A stretch of 13,219 nucleotides of DNA from Candidatus Poribacteria bacterium (lineage in GTDB: Bacteria; Poribacteria; WGA-4E; DTYX01): NCBI GenBank assembly GCA_012961655.1, contig DTYX01000670.1, forward strand, positions 1 to 13,219, written 5' to 3'. A program made the translations under genes and the position numbers. Positions 6,125 through 13,219 of the stretch are shown here, one piece after another (position 1 is the first letter of the stretch; each line of letters starts with the position of its first letter). The notes beneath the pieces were generated by a model. It had not been told where the DNA came from. It ran no database searches and was given only the letters and a program-made list of their open reading frames with translations.

Positions 6125-8560
6125 ATGCGCCAAAAAATAATGAAAAGTGTTCAAGTAATTTATTGTTGGCTTATCATCATATCTGCTGCATCCCCTGTCT
6201 GGAGCGCGGAACAACTTTCCGTAGGAACAAGACCCAGAGGCATGGGCAATACATTTAGCGCGATAGCAGATGACGCAACCGCGATTTTTTGGAATCCAGC
6301 GGGCATTTCACAAATGCAGCGCTATGAACTCCAGGATAGCTACACAAGGTTATATCAGCTTGAAGGAGTATCACAGAATCACCTCGCATTTGTTTTGCCC
6401 TTTACAAAAAACTTCGCCATAGGATTAGACTGGATGAATCTAAGCATTAGCGATGAAGAACTGGACTTTTCCCGAAATAATTTTACCCTTTCCTATAGCC
6501 ACAGCTTTTGGGATAGAATCGCCTTTGGGGTAAATTTAAAGTATATCACCTCAAACACTGGGTTGGATAGAATCACACTCGATAAAGCTTCCGGATATGG
6601 CGTCGATTTCGGGGGACTTTTCAAGCCCATCAAAGATAGATTGCATCTCGGCATTATGTGGCAGGATGTAACGGGCACAAGTATTCAGCATGAAACGGGC
6701 AAAAAGGAGCAAATATTCCAAACCAACCGGAGAGTAGGCGCTGCCTATTATATCGTAAGAAACACTAAAAACAGTTGGATGAAGGATTTAGTATTCGCCG
6801 CTGATGTCGATGATAGGATTCATATAGGCGCTGAATTATGGACACCTAAATATTCAATTCCCGGCGGGGAGGCAACCTTCAGCCTGCGAGGCGGACTTCA
6901 AAAAGACCGGTATACCGAGGAACCCATGACGTATACATTCGGCGCGACGGCAAAATATCGAGAGTTAAGCTTTAATTACGCCTTGGTGATTCCTCCATCG
7001 CTTCCCGTGACGAACCTATTTTCACTGTCATTAGATTGGGAATTTCAGCGTTCTCCTATCCGAATCCTACATGTAGAGATAGTTCCAGATGGGCTTTTTA
7101 TTGCCCACCATGAGTTCTACGCTATGATGAATAAAGTAGCGCCTGTTATCATTGTAAGGGAATTTCTCCCAGAAGAGGGGCAAGCAGAAGTACATTGTAT
7201 AGTCAACGAACAGGCTAAGGTTATTTCAGGAACACCATCTTTAACATCCATCAAATTCAGGACGAAAGATAATCCAAACTGGCGCAACCTTGACGTGGAA
7301 ACACTATTGGAGTCGGCAGAGTCTGGGGACGAGTTGTTAATGCCTAGCGGTTCAAAACTTAGGGTAAAGACGGAGAGAGAAGGGAATCTTGTTGAATACG
7401 TCGCTGAGAAGCTGAAGTACGAGCTTGAGGAAGAAGACAAGATTGGGCGAATCTGGTTGGAAAATCGCAGCAAAAAATTTGTAGACATCACGGTGAAAAT
7501 GCTTTTAGAAGCGGGCATGCCTGACTTTCAGGATGTAACGTCACCATACAGGATGCCCCCAAGGAGTATTGTCTCAATCTCCATCCAATCTTTGAACTTA
7601 AACTATCCTCGCATTTTGAGCAGAGCGCAGAATGAGACGATAGTCGCCAAAGTCGCCGTCGCATCTTATACGAAGGATACTCCACACAAAGATGTTAGTT
7701 TGGATACAAACTTTACGCTTTACGGAAAAAATTCGCTTCTGTGGACAAATGAGGAAGACCTTCTCAAGCTCGGTTCCTTCATTACCCCGAAAGACGAAGC
7801 GATAAAAAAACTTGCTGAAGAGGCAGTTGCAATGTATAAAATAACTCCTCCACCACAGTCCGCACCCAATATCTACAAGACACTTTGGAAGGCGCAGCTT
7901 TACTACGCTCTCTTATCAGCATACGGAATCGTTTATTCTTCAGACCCCCTTGTCTCATCATTCAGAAGCACGACGGTAGATACGATTAAATTTGCGCGGG
8001 AAACGCTTCAGCAACGATATGGAGAAATTGATAAAAAAAGTGCTGCAGACTGCGACGATTCCACTGTCCTATTAGCGTCGTTGCTTTTAGCAGCCGGAAT
8101 CAACGTTGCCTTGATTACCCAACCGCATCACATTTTGTTGGCATTTGATACGGGTATCCCAAGAGAAATAGCTGAAAAAATCTCGTTAGAGGGTTTGAAA
8201 TCAAATTCCTGGTATCTTGATTTTGACCAACGCGCATGGATTCCGATTGAAACCACCCTTTTAGGGAAAAAGGAACTGGGTTTTGCTGATGCTTGGGAAA
8301 CAGCGATGCTGATGATTGAAAAAGATGGCTTTGACAATGCGGCGCCCGTAAAGTTAGCTCAGGATAAGTATAAGCCCGCAGCCGTCTATGCTGACGTAAG
8401 TTGGAAGCCCAAAGTTCCTTCCAAAGATAAAATCGACCAAATCCTGGCAAAAGGCCCAAATCTAATACAAGCAATTGCTGATGGTGTTGCGGTGGCGCAA
8501 ATGAAAAAGGGACCCGAAGAATCAGGTTACGGTTCTGAGAAAGGAGAAGAGCAAAAATGA
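6125..8560 (+). CDS. PorV-like outer-membrane barrel fused to a transglutaminase-like cysteine protease domain
   Basis: 811 aa from ATG 6125. Residues 1-28 form a signal peptide (MRQKIMKSVQVIYCW..., end SPVWSA). Residues about 30-310 match the PorV/PorQ/UPF0164-type barrel: RPRGMGNTFSAIADDATAIFWNPAGIS near the N-terminus, then alternating strands with aromatic ends. About 311-575 looks like beta-sandwich material I cannot assign. About 580-780 is a transglutaminase-like domain of the bacterial type: IKFARETL, then ADCDDSTVLLASLLLAAGI with the likely nucleophile C643, PHHILLAFDTG with H668/H669, and WIPIETT with E709 as probable third residue. The triad therefore appears intact. In related bacterial proteins this fold cuts or links peptides. 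The likely place is the outer membrane, with the TGL part on one face. The end overlaps the next gene by ATGA. Confidence 0.82.
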   Translation: MRQKIMKSVQVIYCWLIIISAASPVWSAEQLSVGTRPRGMGNTFSAIADDATAIFWNPAGISQMQRYELQDSYTRLYQLEGVSQNHLAFVLPFTKNFAIGLDWMNLSISDEELDFSRNNFTLSYSHSFWDRIAFGVNLKYITSNTGLDRITLDKASGYGVDFGGLFKPIKDRLHLGIMWQDVTGTSIQHETGKKEQIFQTNRRVGAAYYIVRNTKNSWMKDLVFAADVDDRIHIGAELWTPKYSIPGGEATFSLRGGLQKDRYTEEPMTYTFGATAKYRELSFNYALVIPPSLPVTNLFSLSLDWEFQRSPIRILHVEIVPDGLFIAHHEFYAMMNKVAPVIIVREFLPEEGQAEVHCIVNEQAKVISGTPSLTSIKFRTKDNPNWRNLDVETLLESAESGDELLMPSGSKLRVKTEREGNLVEYVAEKLKYELEEEDKIGRIWLENRSKKFVDITVKMLLEAGMPDFQDVTSPYRMPPRSIVSISIQSLNLNYPRILSRAQNETIVAKVAVASYTKDTPHKDVSLDTNFTLYGKNSLLWTNEEDLLKLGSFITPKDEAIKKLAEEAVAMYKITPPPQSAPNIYKTLWKAQLYYALLSAYGIVYSSDPLVSSFRSTTVDTIKFARETLQQRYGEIDKKSAADCDDSTVLLASLLLAAGINVALITQPHHILLAFDTGIPREIAEKISLEGLKSNSWYLDFDQRAWIPIETTLLGKKELGFADAWETAMLMIEKDGFDNAAPVKLAQDKYKPAAVYADVSWKPKVPSKDKIDQILAKGPNLIQAIADGVAVAQMKKGPEESGYGSEKGEEQK

Positions 8561-9456
8561 AATTGAAAAGACTTACATGCATCGTATTTCTTTTATCCCT
8601 TTGTTTATCGACAAACTCCGTATGGGGGCAATCAACTCAAGTCAGAGTGCTCTTTGCAAGCGGCTATATTGAATTCAAGAGGGCAAACGGAGATTCATGG
8701 GAATTTGTCAAAACTGGGATGCCGCTTGACGCGGCTGACCTTATCAGGATGCCTCCCACAGCCATTTTGCGTATAGAATGGGGAGAAGAACGGATTAAAA
8801 TTAAAGGGTGTCAGGAGGACACGGTGAGCCATTTGATTGAAAAGTTTCGCACGACGTCCAATAAGCCTGAAGCTCTATCACAGAGTGTACCGCTTGACAC
8901 AAATGACGAGGCGTCAGCGCCTGGAGAAAAATGGACGAAGGGTTCAGAATCAAACGCTTCCATGAATAAACCAAGCGCACAAACATTGAATGGAATTGCG
9001 ACCCCAGACGCCCGCATGATAGAATACGTGGCAACCTTGATTAAAGAAAAGCCATTCCCCTCTGATGGATACCCCTACAGGAATCTCGGAATAGCAAGTT
9101 TTTTGTTTAACAAGTTAGCCGAACAAAAAATTAAAGGGCGTCCTCCATCTTTTGAAGTCCAAGAACCCTGGACAACCTTGGAGAGTAGGAAGGGAAACGA
9201 TATGGATTACGTCGTGCTCTATTGCGCATGGTTAAAGGCAGCGGGCATTAACGCTTTCTTTCAGGAGAAAGGGGATAAGCGATTTCTTCTGTTTAACACG
9301 AACATAAAAGAGCCTGATAAACTGACAGCCAATCGTTACCTGTACAGGAAAAAAGAGAATACGATTTTGCTTCCATTGCAAATAACGCGCTCAGAAACAA
9401 GTTTCGTGCGTAGTTGGTATCATGGTAAAGGAGCGCCAACACTCCAATCAAAATAA
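8557..9456 (+). CDS. Secreted FecR-like protein with a degenerate transglutaminase-like domain
   Basis: 299 aa; ATG 8557 overlaps the previous stop (ATGA), with AAGGAG at 8541-8546, implying translational coupling. Residues 1-25 are a signal peptide ending NSVWGQ. Residues about 28-95 resemble FecR-type domains (VRVLFASGYIEFKR...W..VKTGMPLDAADLIRMPP.AILRIEWGEERIKI). About 100-150 is a Ser/Thr/Pro-rich linker. About 150-290 matches the TGL domain of the preceding gene: EPWTTLESRKGNDMDYVVLY and WLKAAGINAFF align gap-free to its catalytic region. The nucleophile Cys is replaced by D215, and the His pair by D240/K241, so catalysis is unlikely. I read it as a periplasmic pseudo-enzyme with a FecR-like regulatory domain, perhaps a partner of its neighbour or an input to the kinase that follows 15 bases later. 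Confidence 0.7.
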   Translation: MKLKRLTCIVFLLSLCLSTNSVWGQSTQVRVLFASGYIEFKRANGDSWEFVKTGMPLDAADLIRMPPTAILRIEWGEERIKIKGCQEDTVSHLIEKFRTTSNKPEALSQSVPLDTNDEASAPGEKWTKGSESNASMNKPSAQTLNGIATPDARMIEYVATLIKEKPFPSDGYPYRNLGIASFLFNKLAEQKIKGRPPSFEVQEPWTTLESRKGNDMDYVVLYCAWLKAAGINAFFQEKGDKRFLLFNTNIKEPDKLTANRYLYRKKENTILLPLQITRSETSFVRSWYHGKGAPTLQSK

Positions 9457-9471
9457 AAGGGAGATTTTGGG

Positions 9472-11466
9472 ATGGAGAGATTTAAACAGATTAAAGAGAA
9501 GTTACCTTTAGATAAACGATTCCTTGGCACAATGGGCATCTGTATCTTCGTCTTCCTATTGATGGGGCTACTTTTTTATTATGAAGTCTTCGAGTTCGTT
9601 GAATTGAAAGCCTTGGAATTTAGATATTGGCTTTATTCCAAAGCGCACTCGCTTCATCCTTCGCCGGAGTTGGTATTAGCGCAAATTGATAACGAAAGCC
9701 AACAAAATGAACCTTTCAAGGGTGAGGACTGGCGCTTTTGGGATTATGATGATTATCTTTTTCCCCTTGTCAATTCCCTGGCGGAAGCTCAAGTCAATTC
9801 TATTGGCGTCACGATGTGGTTGCGGCGCAAAGATAGTAGCTACGAGAAGTTCTCGGCAGAAGTTCCGAATGCAAAAGATTATCTATTCCTTGCATCTGCA
9901 CACCCCTACCTCGTCAATCGGGGGGATAAAGGAATTCCGTTAGTCAAAATCTTTCAGCCGCTTGAAACATTGAGAAGAAATTCCAAAGGCACAGGCTTTG
10001 CGGGATACATATCAGATAAGGATGGCTTCTACAGGTGGGCACAGCTCGTCCTGAGAGATGAGAACTCTGACGGAGAAGTTAAGTACTCCTTAACGGTGCA
10101 GTTGATGAAAAACTATCTGCAAGCAGACGAAATCCAGTTAGATGAAGCTGCCAGGGAAATTCTTTTAATGAAAGATGGAAAAACCAAACTAAAAATTCCA
10201 ATCAATGATAAAGGGCAAATGTTGATTACATTTACTCCAAAAAGTGACAGTTTCATTACCAAACCGATTTACGTCATGTTGCAGCCTTACGAAATCGAAG
10301 GACATCAAGATGAATATCAGGGCAAGATTGTCCTATTAGGGCTCGAACGTGAAATTCAGGGAGCGGAAAAGTATCTTACACCCCAAGGGCAAATGAGCGG
10401 GCTTCTGCTTCAAGCGCAGATTATAAATACCATCCTGTCCTCAAATTTCATTACGCGTTGGGGCAAGATGGCTAATTTATTCTCTCTATTTGCCCTGTGT
10501 ATAATATCAGCGTTTTTGGCTCTTATTTTGAATCGCCTTAAGCGACAAACTCCCTACTTGATTATCCAAGGCAACCTAGCTCTACTCGCCTTGTACACCG
10601 TCTTTGTGGTATTGGCTTTCCTGTTTTTAGGCGTGTGGATTGACCTCATTTCTCCCGCTTTGGCTATTGTTTTATGCGGTATATCCACAACCATTTACCT
10701 TAACCACCAGGAATTGCGGGAGCAAAATATCAAACTCAGAGATGCTCAGGATAAAATTGCCAAAAGGGAAAGGGAAGCAGCGTTTGGGCAGATGGCGGCT
10801 GCGGTGCGCCATGAGTTCGGTAACCTAAGTCAAAATATCTCATGGGCTGCAGAAGATTTGCGGCAAATAATAGCTGCTGATGAACGATTTAAGCAGAATA
10901 ATAGATATGACAAAATGGTTGAAAGCATAGATGACATTGTTCGAGTAAGTAACATTATGGGAACGATGATAAAAGATGAACTAAACTATCTGAGAGAAAT
11001 AACATTAGATACAGAAGAATATGTAACACCTGTTCTTGAAAAAGCGCTCAACAGCGTTAGCAATATGATAGGAGAACACAACGTGAAAGTTAGGATGCAG
11101 AAGGATGGGGATGCACTGAAAATGAAGATGAATGAAGAACAATTATTTTTAGCGTTTGTCAACTTAATAAAAAACGCGTACGAAGCAATGCCTGATGGTG
11201 GAAAATTGGAGATACGAATCCAAAACTATGCGGAGGAGAATTCACAAGAAACTGTAGTAATCAAAATCTCCGATACTGGAATTGGAATGACACCTGAACA
11301 ACAAAGCCATATATTTGAACCTTTCTATACAAGAAGAAAATCGAGGGGATTAGGGCTGGGAATGACAAATGTGAAGAGAATTATTGAAGGACACAATGGT
11401 ACTATTGAAGTAAAAAGCGAAATAGACAAGGGAACAACCTTTGTAATTACCATACCAATATTATGA
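9472..11466 (+). CDS. CHASE2-domain sensor histidine kinase
   Basis: 664 aa; AAGGGAG at 9457-9463 lies 8 bases before the ATG. Order: TM1 (about 18-38), a large extracytoplasmic CHASE2-type domain (about 40-330; ELVLAQIDNES and YQGKIVLLGLE are typical), three membrane helices (about 334-352, 362-385, 388-408) as usual after CHASE2, a coiled coil (410-435), then the kinase core. The H-box is AAAVRHEFGNLSQNIS with H447 as phospho-acceptor. The N-box is NLIKNAYEAMPDGG (N564/N568), G1 is DTGIGM (D601), the F-box is FEPFYT and G2 is GLGLGM (626-631). All catalytic elements are present. The kinase should autophosphorylate in response to an envelope signal and pass phosphate to the regulator encoded 25 bases downstream. 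The signal is unknown; neighbours point to envelope or peptide state. Confidence 0.9.
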   Translation: MERFKQIKEKLPLDKRFLGTMGICIFVFLLMGLLFYYEVFEFVELKALEFRYWLYSKAHSLHPSPELVLAQIDNESQQNEPFKGEDWRFWDYDDYLFPLVNSLAEAQVNSIGVTMWLRRKDSSYEKFSAEVPNAKDYLFLASAHPYLVNRGDKGIPLVKIFQPLETLRRNSKGTGFAGYISDKDGFYRWAQLVLRDENSDGEVKYSLTVQLMKNYLQADEIQLDEAAREILLMKDGKTKLKIPINDKGQMLITFTPKSDSFITKPIYVMLQPYEIEGHQDEYQGKIVLLGLEREIQGAEKYLTPQGQMSGLLLQAQIINTILSSNFITRWGKMANLFSLFALCIISAFLALILNRLKRQTPYLIIQGNLALLALYTVFVVLAFLFLGVWIDLISPALAIVLCGISTTIYLNHQELREQNIKLRDAQDKIAKREREAAFGQMAAAVRHEFGNLSQNISWAAEDLRQIIAADERFKQNNRYDKMVESIDDIVRVSNIMGTMIKDELNYLREITLDTEEYVTPVLEKALNSVSNMIGEHNVKVRMQKDGDALKMKMNEEQLFLAFVNLIKNAYEAMPDGGKLEIRIQNYAEENSQETVVIKISDTGIGMTPEQQSHIFEPFYTRRKSRGLGLGMTNVKRIIEGHNGTIEVKSEIDKGTTFVITIPIL

Positions 11467-11474
11467 GAACGACT

Positions 11475-11484
11475 AAAGGGGGAG
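11475..11484 (+). promoter_or_regulatory. Strong Shine-Dalgarno for the response regulator
   Basis: AAAGGGGGAG, 7 bases before ATG 11492. The following GGAGAACGCAA is also found upstream of the mini-ORF at 3607. Confidence 0.7.
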
Positions 11485-11491
11485 AACGCAA

Positions 11492-12883
11492 ATGGATGAT
11501 ACTAGAATCCTTATTGCGGAAGATGACTTTGATTTACTAAAGCGTTACAAGAGATTTCTGAATAATAAGGGATTTAAAGCTGTTGATACAGCCAGTGACG
11601 GCGAAGAGGCATTACGAAAAATTGAAGCGAACATTTATGATATAGTCTTAGCAGACCAAAAAATGCCTAATCCACCCAAGGGAATTCCTATAGAAGAATG
11701 CGGTATTGAACTGCTCAGGAGGATTAAAAACCGTTCCCCTGACACAGAAGTCATTATCATCACCGCGTATGGAACAACTAAAATGGCTTTTGAAGCCCGC
11801 GGTTTGTATGCAAGGGCGTATCTCACAAAACCGGTAGATAGAGAGAAACAACTGATGCCGCTTATAATGGAGATAAGCCAAAGACAAAGAGAGAAGCGGG
11901 AAGCTCGGCGTCTATACGAATCAAGTGAATATCAAATTGTTGGAGAAAACCGGGCAATTCAAAATGTTATCAGGGATATTGAAAAGGTTGCCAAAACGAA
12001 TATTCCAGTGCTTCTCACAGGAGAAATTGGCACAGGCAAGACGCATATAGCGGAAACCATCCATCTAAAAAGCAATAGGCGAACTAAGAAATTTGCTGAA
12101 AGAAATTGCGCGGCTTATACCGATGAATTGTTAGACAACGAACTATTCGGGCATGAAAAGGGAGCTTTCAGTGGTGCAACAGCCCTAAAGAAAGGACTCT
12201 TCGAGCATGCTGATGGTGGGATAATCTTTCTCGATGAAATTGGCGAGGCAAGCGAAAGGATGCAAAGCAAGCTCCTGCGAGTTATAGAAAAAGGAGAATT
12301 TGAAAGAGTAGGTGGAAATGTAACTATCAAAACAGATGTGAGACTTATTGCCGCAACGTATAAAGACCTTCAAGAAGAGGTAAAGTGTGGAAGATTTTCG
12401 GAGCCTTTATATTCTCGACTCAATGCTATTAACATTCACATACCTCCACTCAGGGAACGTAAAGAGGATATTCCGCTACTTGCATACTACTTCTTGGAGA
12501 AATATAAAAAAGAGGAAGGAAGAAAAAATATACGAGATTTTGGCCCCGGGGTGTTTGAACTACTAGAACAACATAAATGGCCGCATAATGTACGACAATT
12601 AAGAGACGTAATCAGACGTGCAGTTATTTTTTGCGACAGTGCAGAAATCATTTTACCAATGCACCTACCCCCGGACTTTCGGGTAAATCCGGAGCCAGAC
12701 CCCGATCCAGAAATCTTAGATATTCTGAATATCCAAAATTTCAAGGAAGCAATGAAAGCTTTTGAGAAGTTATTCCTGTACGTAAAACTTCAAGAAAATA
12801 ACGGGAATGTTGTACGAACCTCCGAGGATATAGGGCTTCACCGCAGCAAGGTACACAAAAAAAAGAAAGAACACCAACTTTGA
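11492..12883 (+). CDS. NtrC-family sigma-54-dependent response regulator
   Basis: 463 aa. Receiver domain (about 4-128): acidic pair D11/D12, phospho-acceptor D55 in VLADQKMP, T91 in IITAYG, and K113 in YLTKPV. AAA+ domain (about 147-385): Walker A GEIGTGKT (177-184), loop motif GAFSGA (224-229), Walker B IIFLDE (D248/E249), then SRLNAINIHIPPLRER and the sensor-II-like WPHNVRQLRDVI. A Fis-type helix-turn-helix ends the protein (about 430-463, NNGNVVRTSEDIGLHRSKV). Phosphorylation by the kinase encoded just upstream should trigger assembly and sigma-54 promoter opening. Two deviations stand out. The usual GAFTGA is GAFSGA, a conservative change in the sigma-54 contact loop. Between MP and GIELL the receiver has about eight extra residues (NPPKGIPIEEC). 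The target promoter is not visible in this window. The identification is secure. Confidence 0.95.
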   Translation: MDDTRILIAEDDFDLLKRYKRFLNNKGFKAVDTASDGEEALRKIEANIYDIVLADQKMPNPPKGIPIEECGIELLRRIKNRSPDTEVIIITAYGTTKMAFEARGLYARAYLTKPVDREKQLMPLIMEISQRQREKREARRLYESSEYQIVGENRAIQNVIRDIEKVAKTNIPVLLTGEIGTGKTHIAETIHLKSNRRTKKFAERNCAAYTDELLDNELFGHEKGAFSGATALKKGLFEHADGGIIFLDEIGEASERMQSKLLRVIEKGEFERVGGNVTIKTDVRLIAATYKDLQEEVKCGRFSEPLYSRLNAINIHIPPLRERKEDIPLLAYYFLEKYKKEEGRKNIRDFGPGVFELLEQHKWPHNVRQLRDVIRRAVIFCDSAEIILPMHLPPDFRVNPEPDPDPEILDILNIQNFKEAMKAFEKLFLYVKLQENNGNVVRTSEDIGLHRSKVHKKKKEHQL

Positions 12884-12999
12884 TAACCCTCGCAGAGCAA
12901 GAGAATGTGTCAGTGAAAGGCAGAACTACCCTCACCGTCTATAAATCATTGTCAGAAAAGAGAATTCTTTAATTTGGTGGGAAGGCTCAACAAATCTGG

Positions 13000-13018
13000 A
13001 GAGGAATCTTTTTCCTCT
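13000..13018 (+). terminator. Weak hairpin downstream of the operon
   Basis: AGAGGAA and TTCCTCT (7-bp arms) enclose the loop TCTTT, 117 bases after the regulator stop. The stem is short and no T-run follows, so terminator function is doubtful. Confidence 0.2.
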
Positions 13019-13053
13019 GACTTAGAAAGAATTCTGACGTTTAAAGTTCTTCG

Positions 13054-13067
13054 GTCGGAATTCCGAC
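13054..13067. repeat. Perfect 14-bp palindrome
   Basis: GTCGGAATTCCGAC is fully self-complementary. With a 3-base bulge, flanking TTCG and CGAA could extend it. It could be a dimeric-protein operator or part of a dispersed palindromic element. There is only one copy in the window. Confidence 0.5.
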
Positions 13068-13129
13068 AGACGAATCCTTAACAGACGCCACCAAGTTGCA
13101 TTGCGACCCGTTAGATTCTGAGTTTCACG

Positions 13130-13145
13130 GTCGTTCACAAACGAC
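13130..13145. repeat. Overlapping inverted repeats
   Basis: GTCGTT/AACGAC with a 4-base loop (13130-13145) competes with CGTTCA (13132-13137) pairing to TGAACG (13154-13159). Two mutually exclusive stems are thus possible. They are short and may be chance. Confidence 0.3.
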
Positions 13146-13219
13146 TACATTTATGAACGAAAATATTGTAGCAGAAGAATATAGATTTTTACAGAGTTTT
13201 TTCACTCTGAGAAATAACC

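Larger units (their letters stand above)
12884..13219. other. Gene-free tail after the regulator (336 bp)
   Basis: No ORF with coding character is seen on either strand. The stretch is rich in short inverted repeats (13000-13018, 13054-13067, 13130-13145, 13192-13209) and carries two AGAATTCT palindromes (12961-12968, 13028-13035). No clean rho-independent terminator (GC stem plus T-run) is present. Confidence 0.6.

Noticed and set aside
12884..12972. Short ORF reading LITLAEQENVSVKGR... just after the regulator
   Set aside because: No start with ribosome binding site, no recognisable motif, and length within chance expectation.
13192..13209. CAGAGT/ACTCTG hairpin as a terminator
   Set aside because: Only 6 bp, AT-rich, T-run is inside the loop and not after the stem.

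Overview
This 13.2 kb window carries a single-strand (+) run of genes for envelope and signalling proteins. Composition is moderately AT-rich, ribosome binding sites are strong (AGGAGG type), and nearly every product is exported or membrane-bound. The mix of Reg_prop beta-propellers, FlgD-type Ig ends, a PorV-like outer-membrane barrel, HEAT repeats and a sigma-54 regulator suggests an uncultured Gram-negative bacterium of the FCB/PVC type. A Poribacteria-like lineage is my best guess, but there is no marker gene, so it is only a guess.

Layout. (1) 3-3488: the C-terminal part of a large secreted propeller protein whose 5' end lies outside the window. (2) 3489-3727: a spacer with a 21-codon ORF behind a good ribosome binding site. 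(3) 3728-4849: a signal-peptide protein ending in HEAT repeats, split into three reading-frame pieces by two single-base indels. (4) 4928-5968: a membrane protein joining a DUF4190-like anchor to an isolated SecD P1-type domain. (5) 5969-6124: a spacer holding a HEAT-repeat fossil. (6) 6125-12883: four tightly packed genes, namely a PorV-like barrel fused to a transglutaminase-like (TGL) domain, a FecR-like protein with what looks like a catalytically dead TGL domain, a CHASE2 sensor histidine kinase, and an NtrC-type sigma-54 response regulator. (7) 12884-13219: a gene-free tail with several short palindromes.

How the genes may work together. Spacing in block 6 is a 4-base ATGA overlap, then 15 and 25 bases, so it is very likely an operon. 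An envelope pair (active TGL on an outer-membrane barrel, plus a periplasmic FecR/pseudo-TGL partner) precedes a kinase with a large CHASE2 sensor and its response regulator. I infer an envelope-to-sigma-54 signalling pathway in which the pseudo-TGL protein senses or modulates what the active TGL or barrel does. Each domain belongs to a known family. The combination, the matched enzyme/pseudo-enzyme pair and the orphan SecD P1 protein are the most unusual content here.
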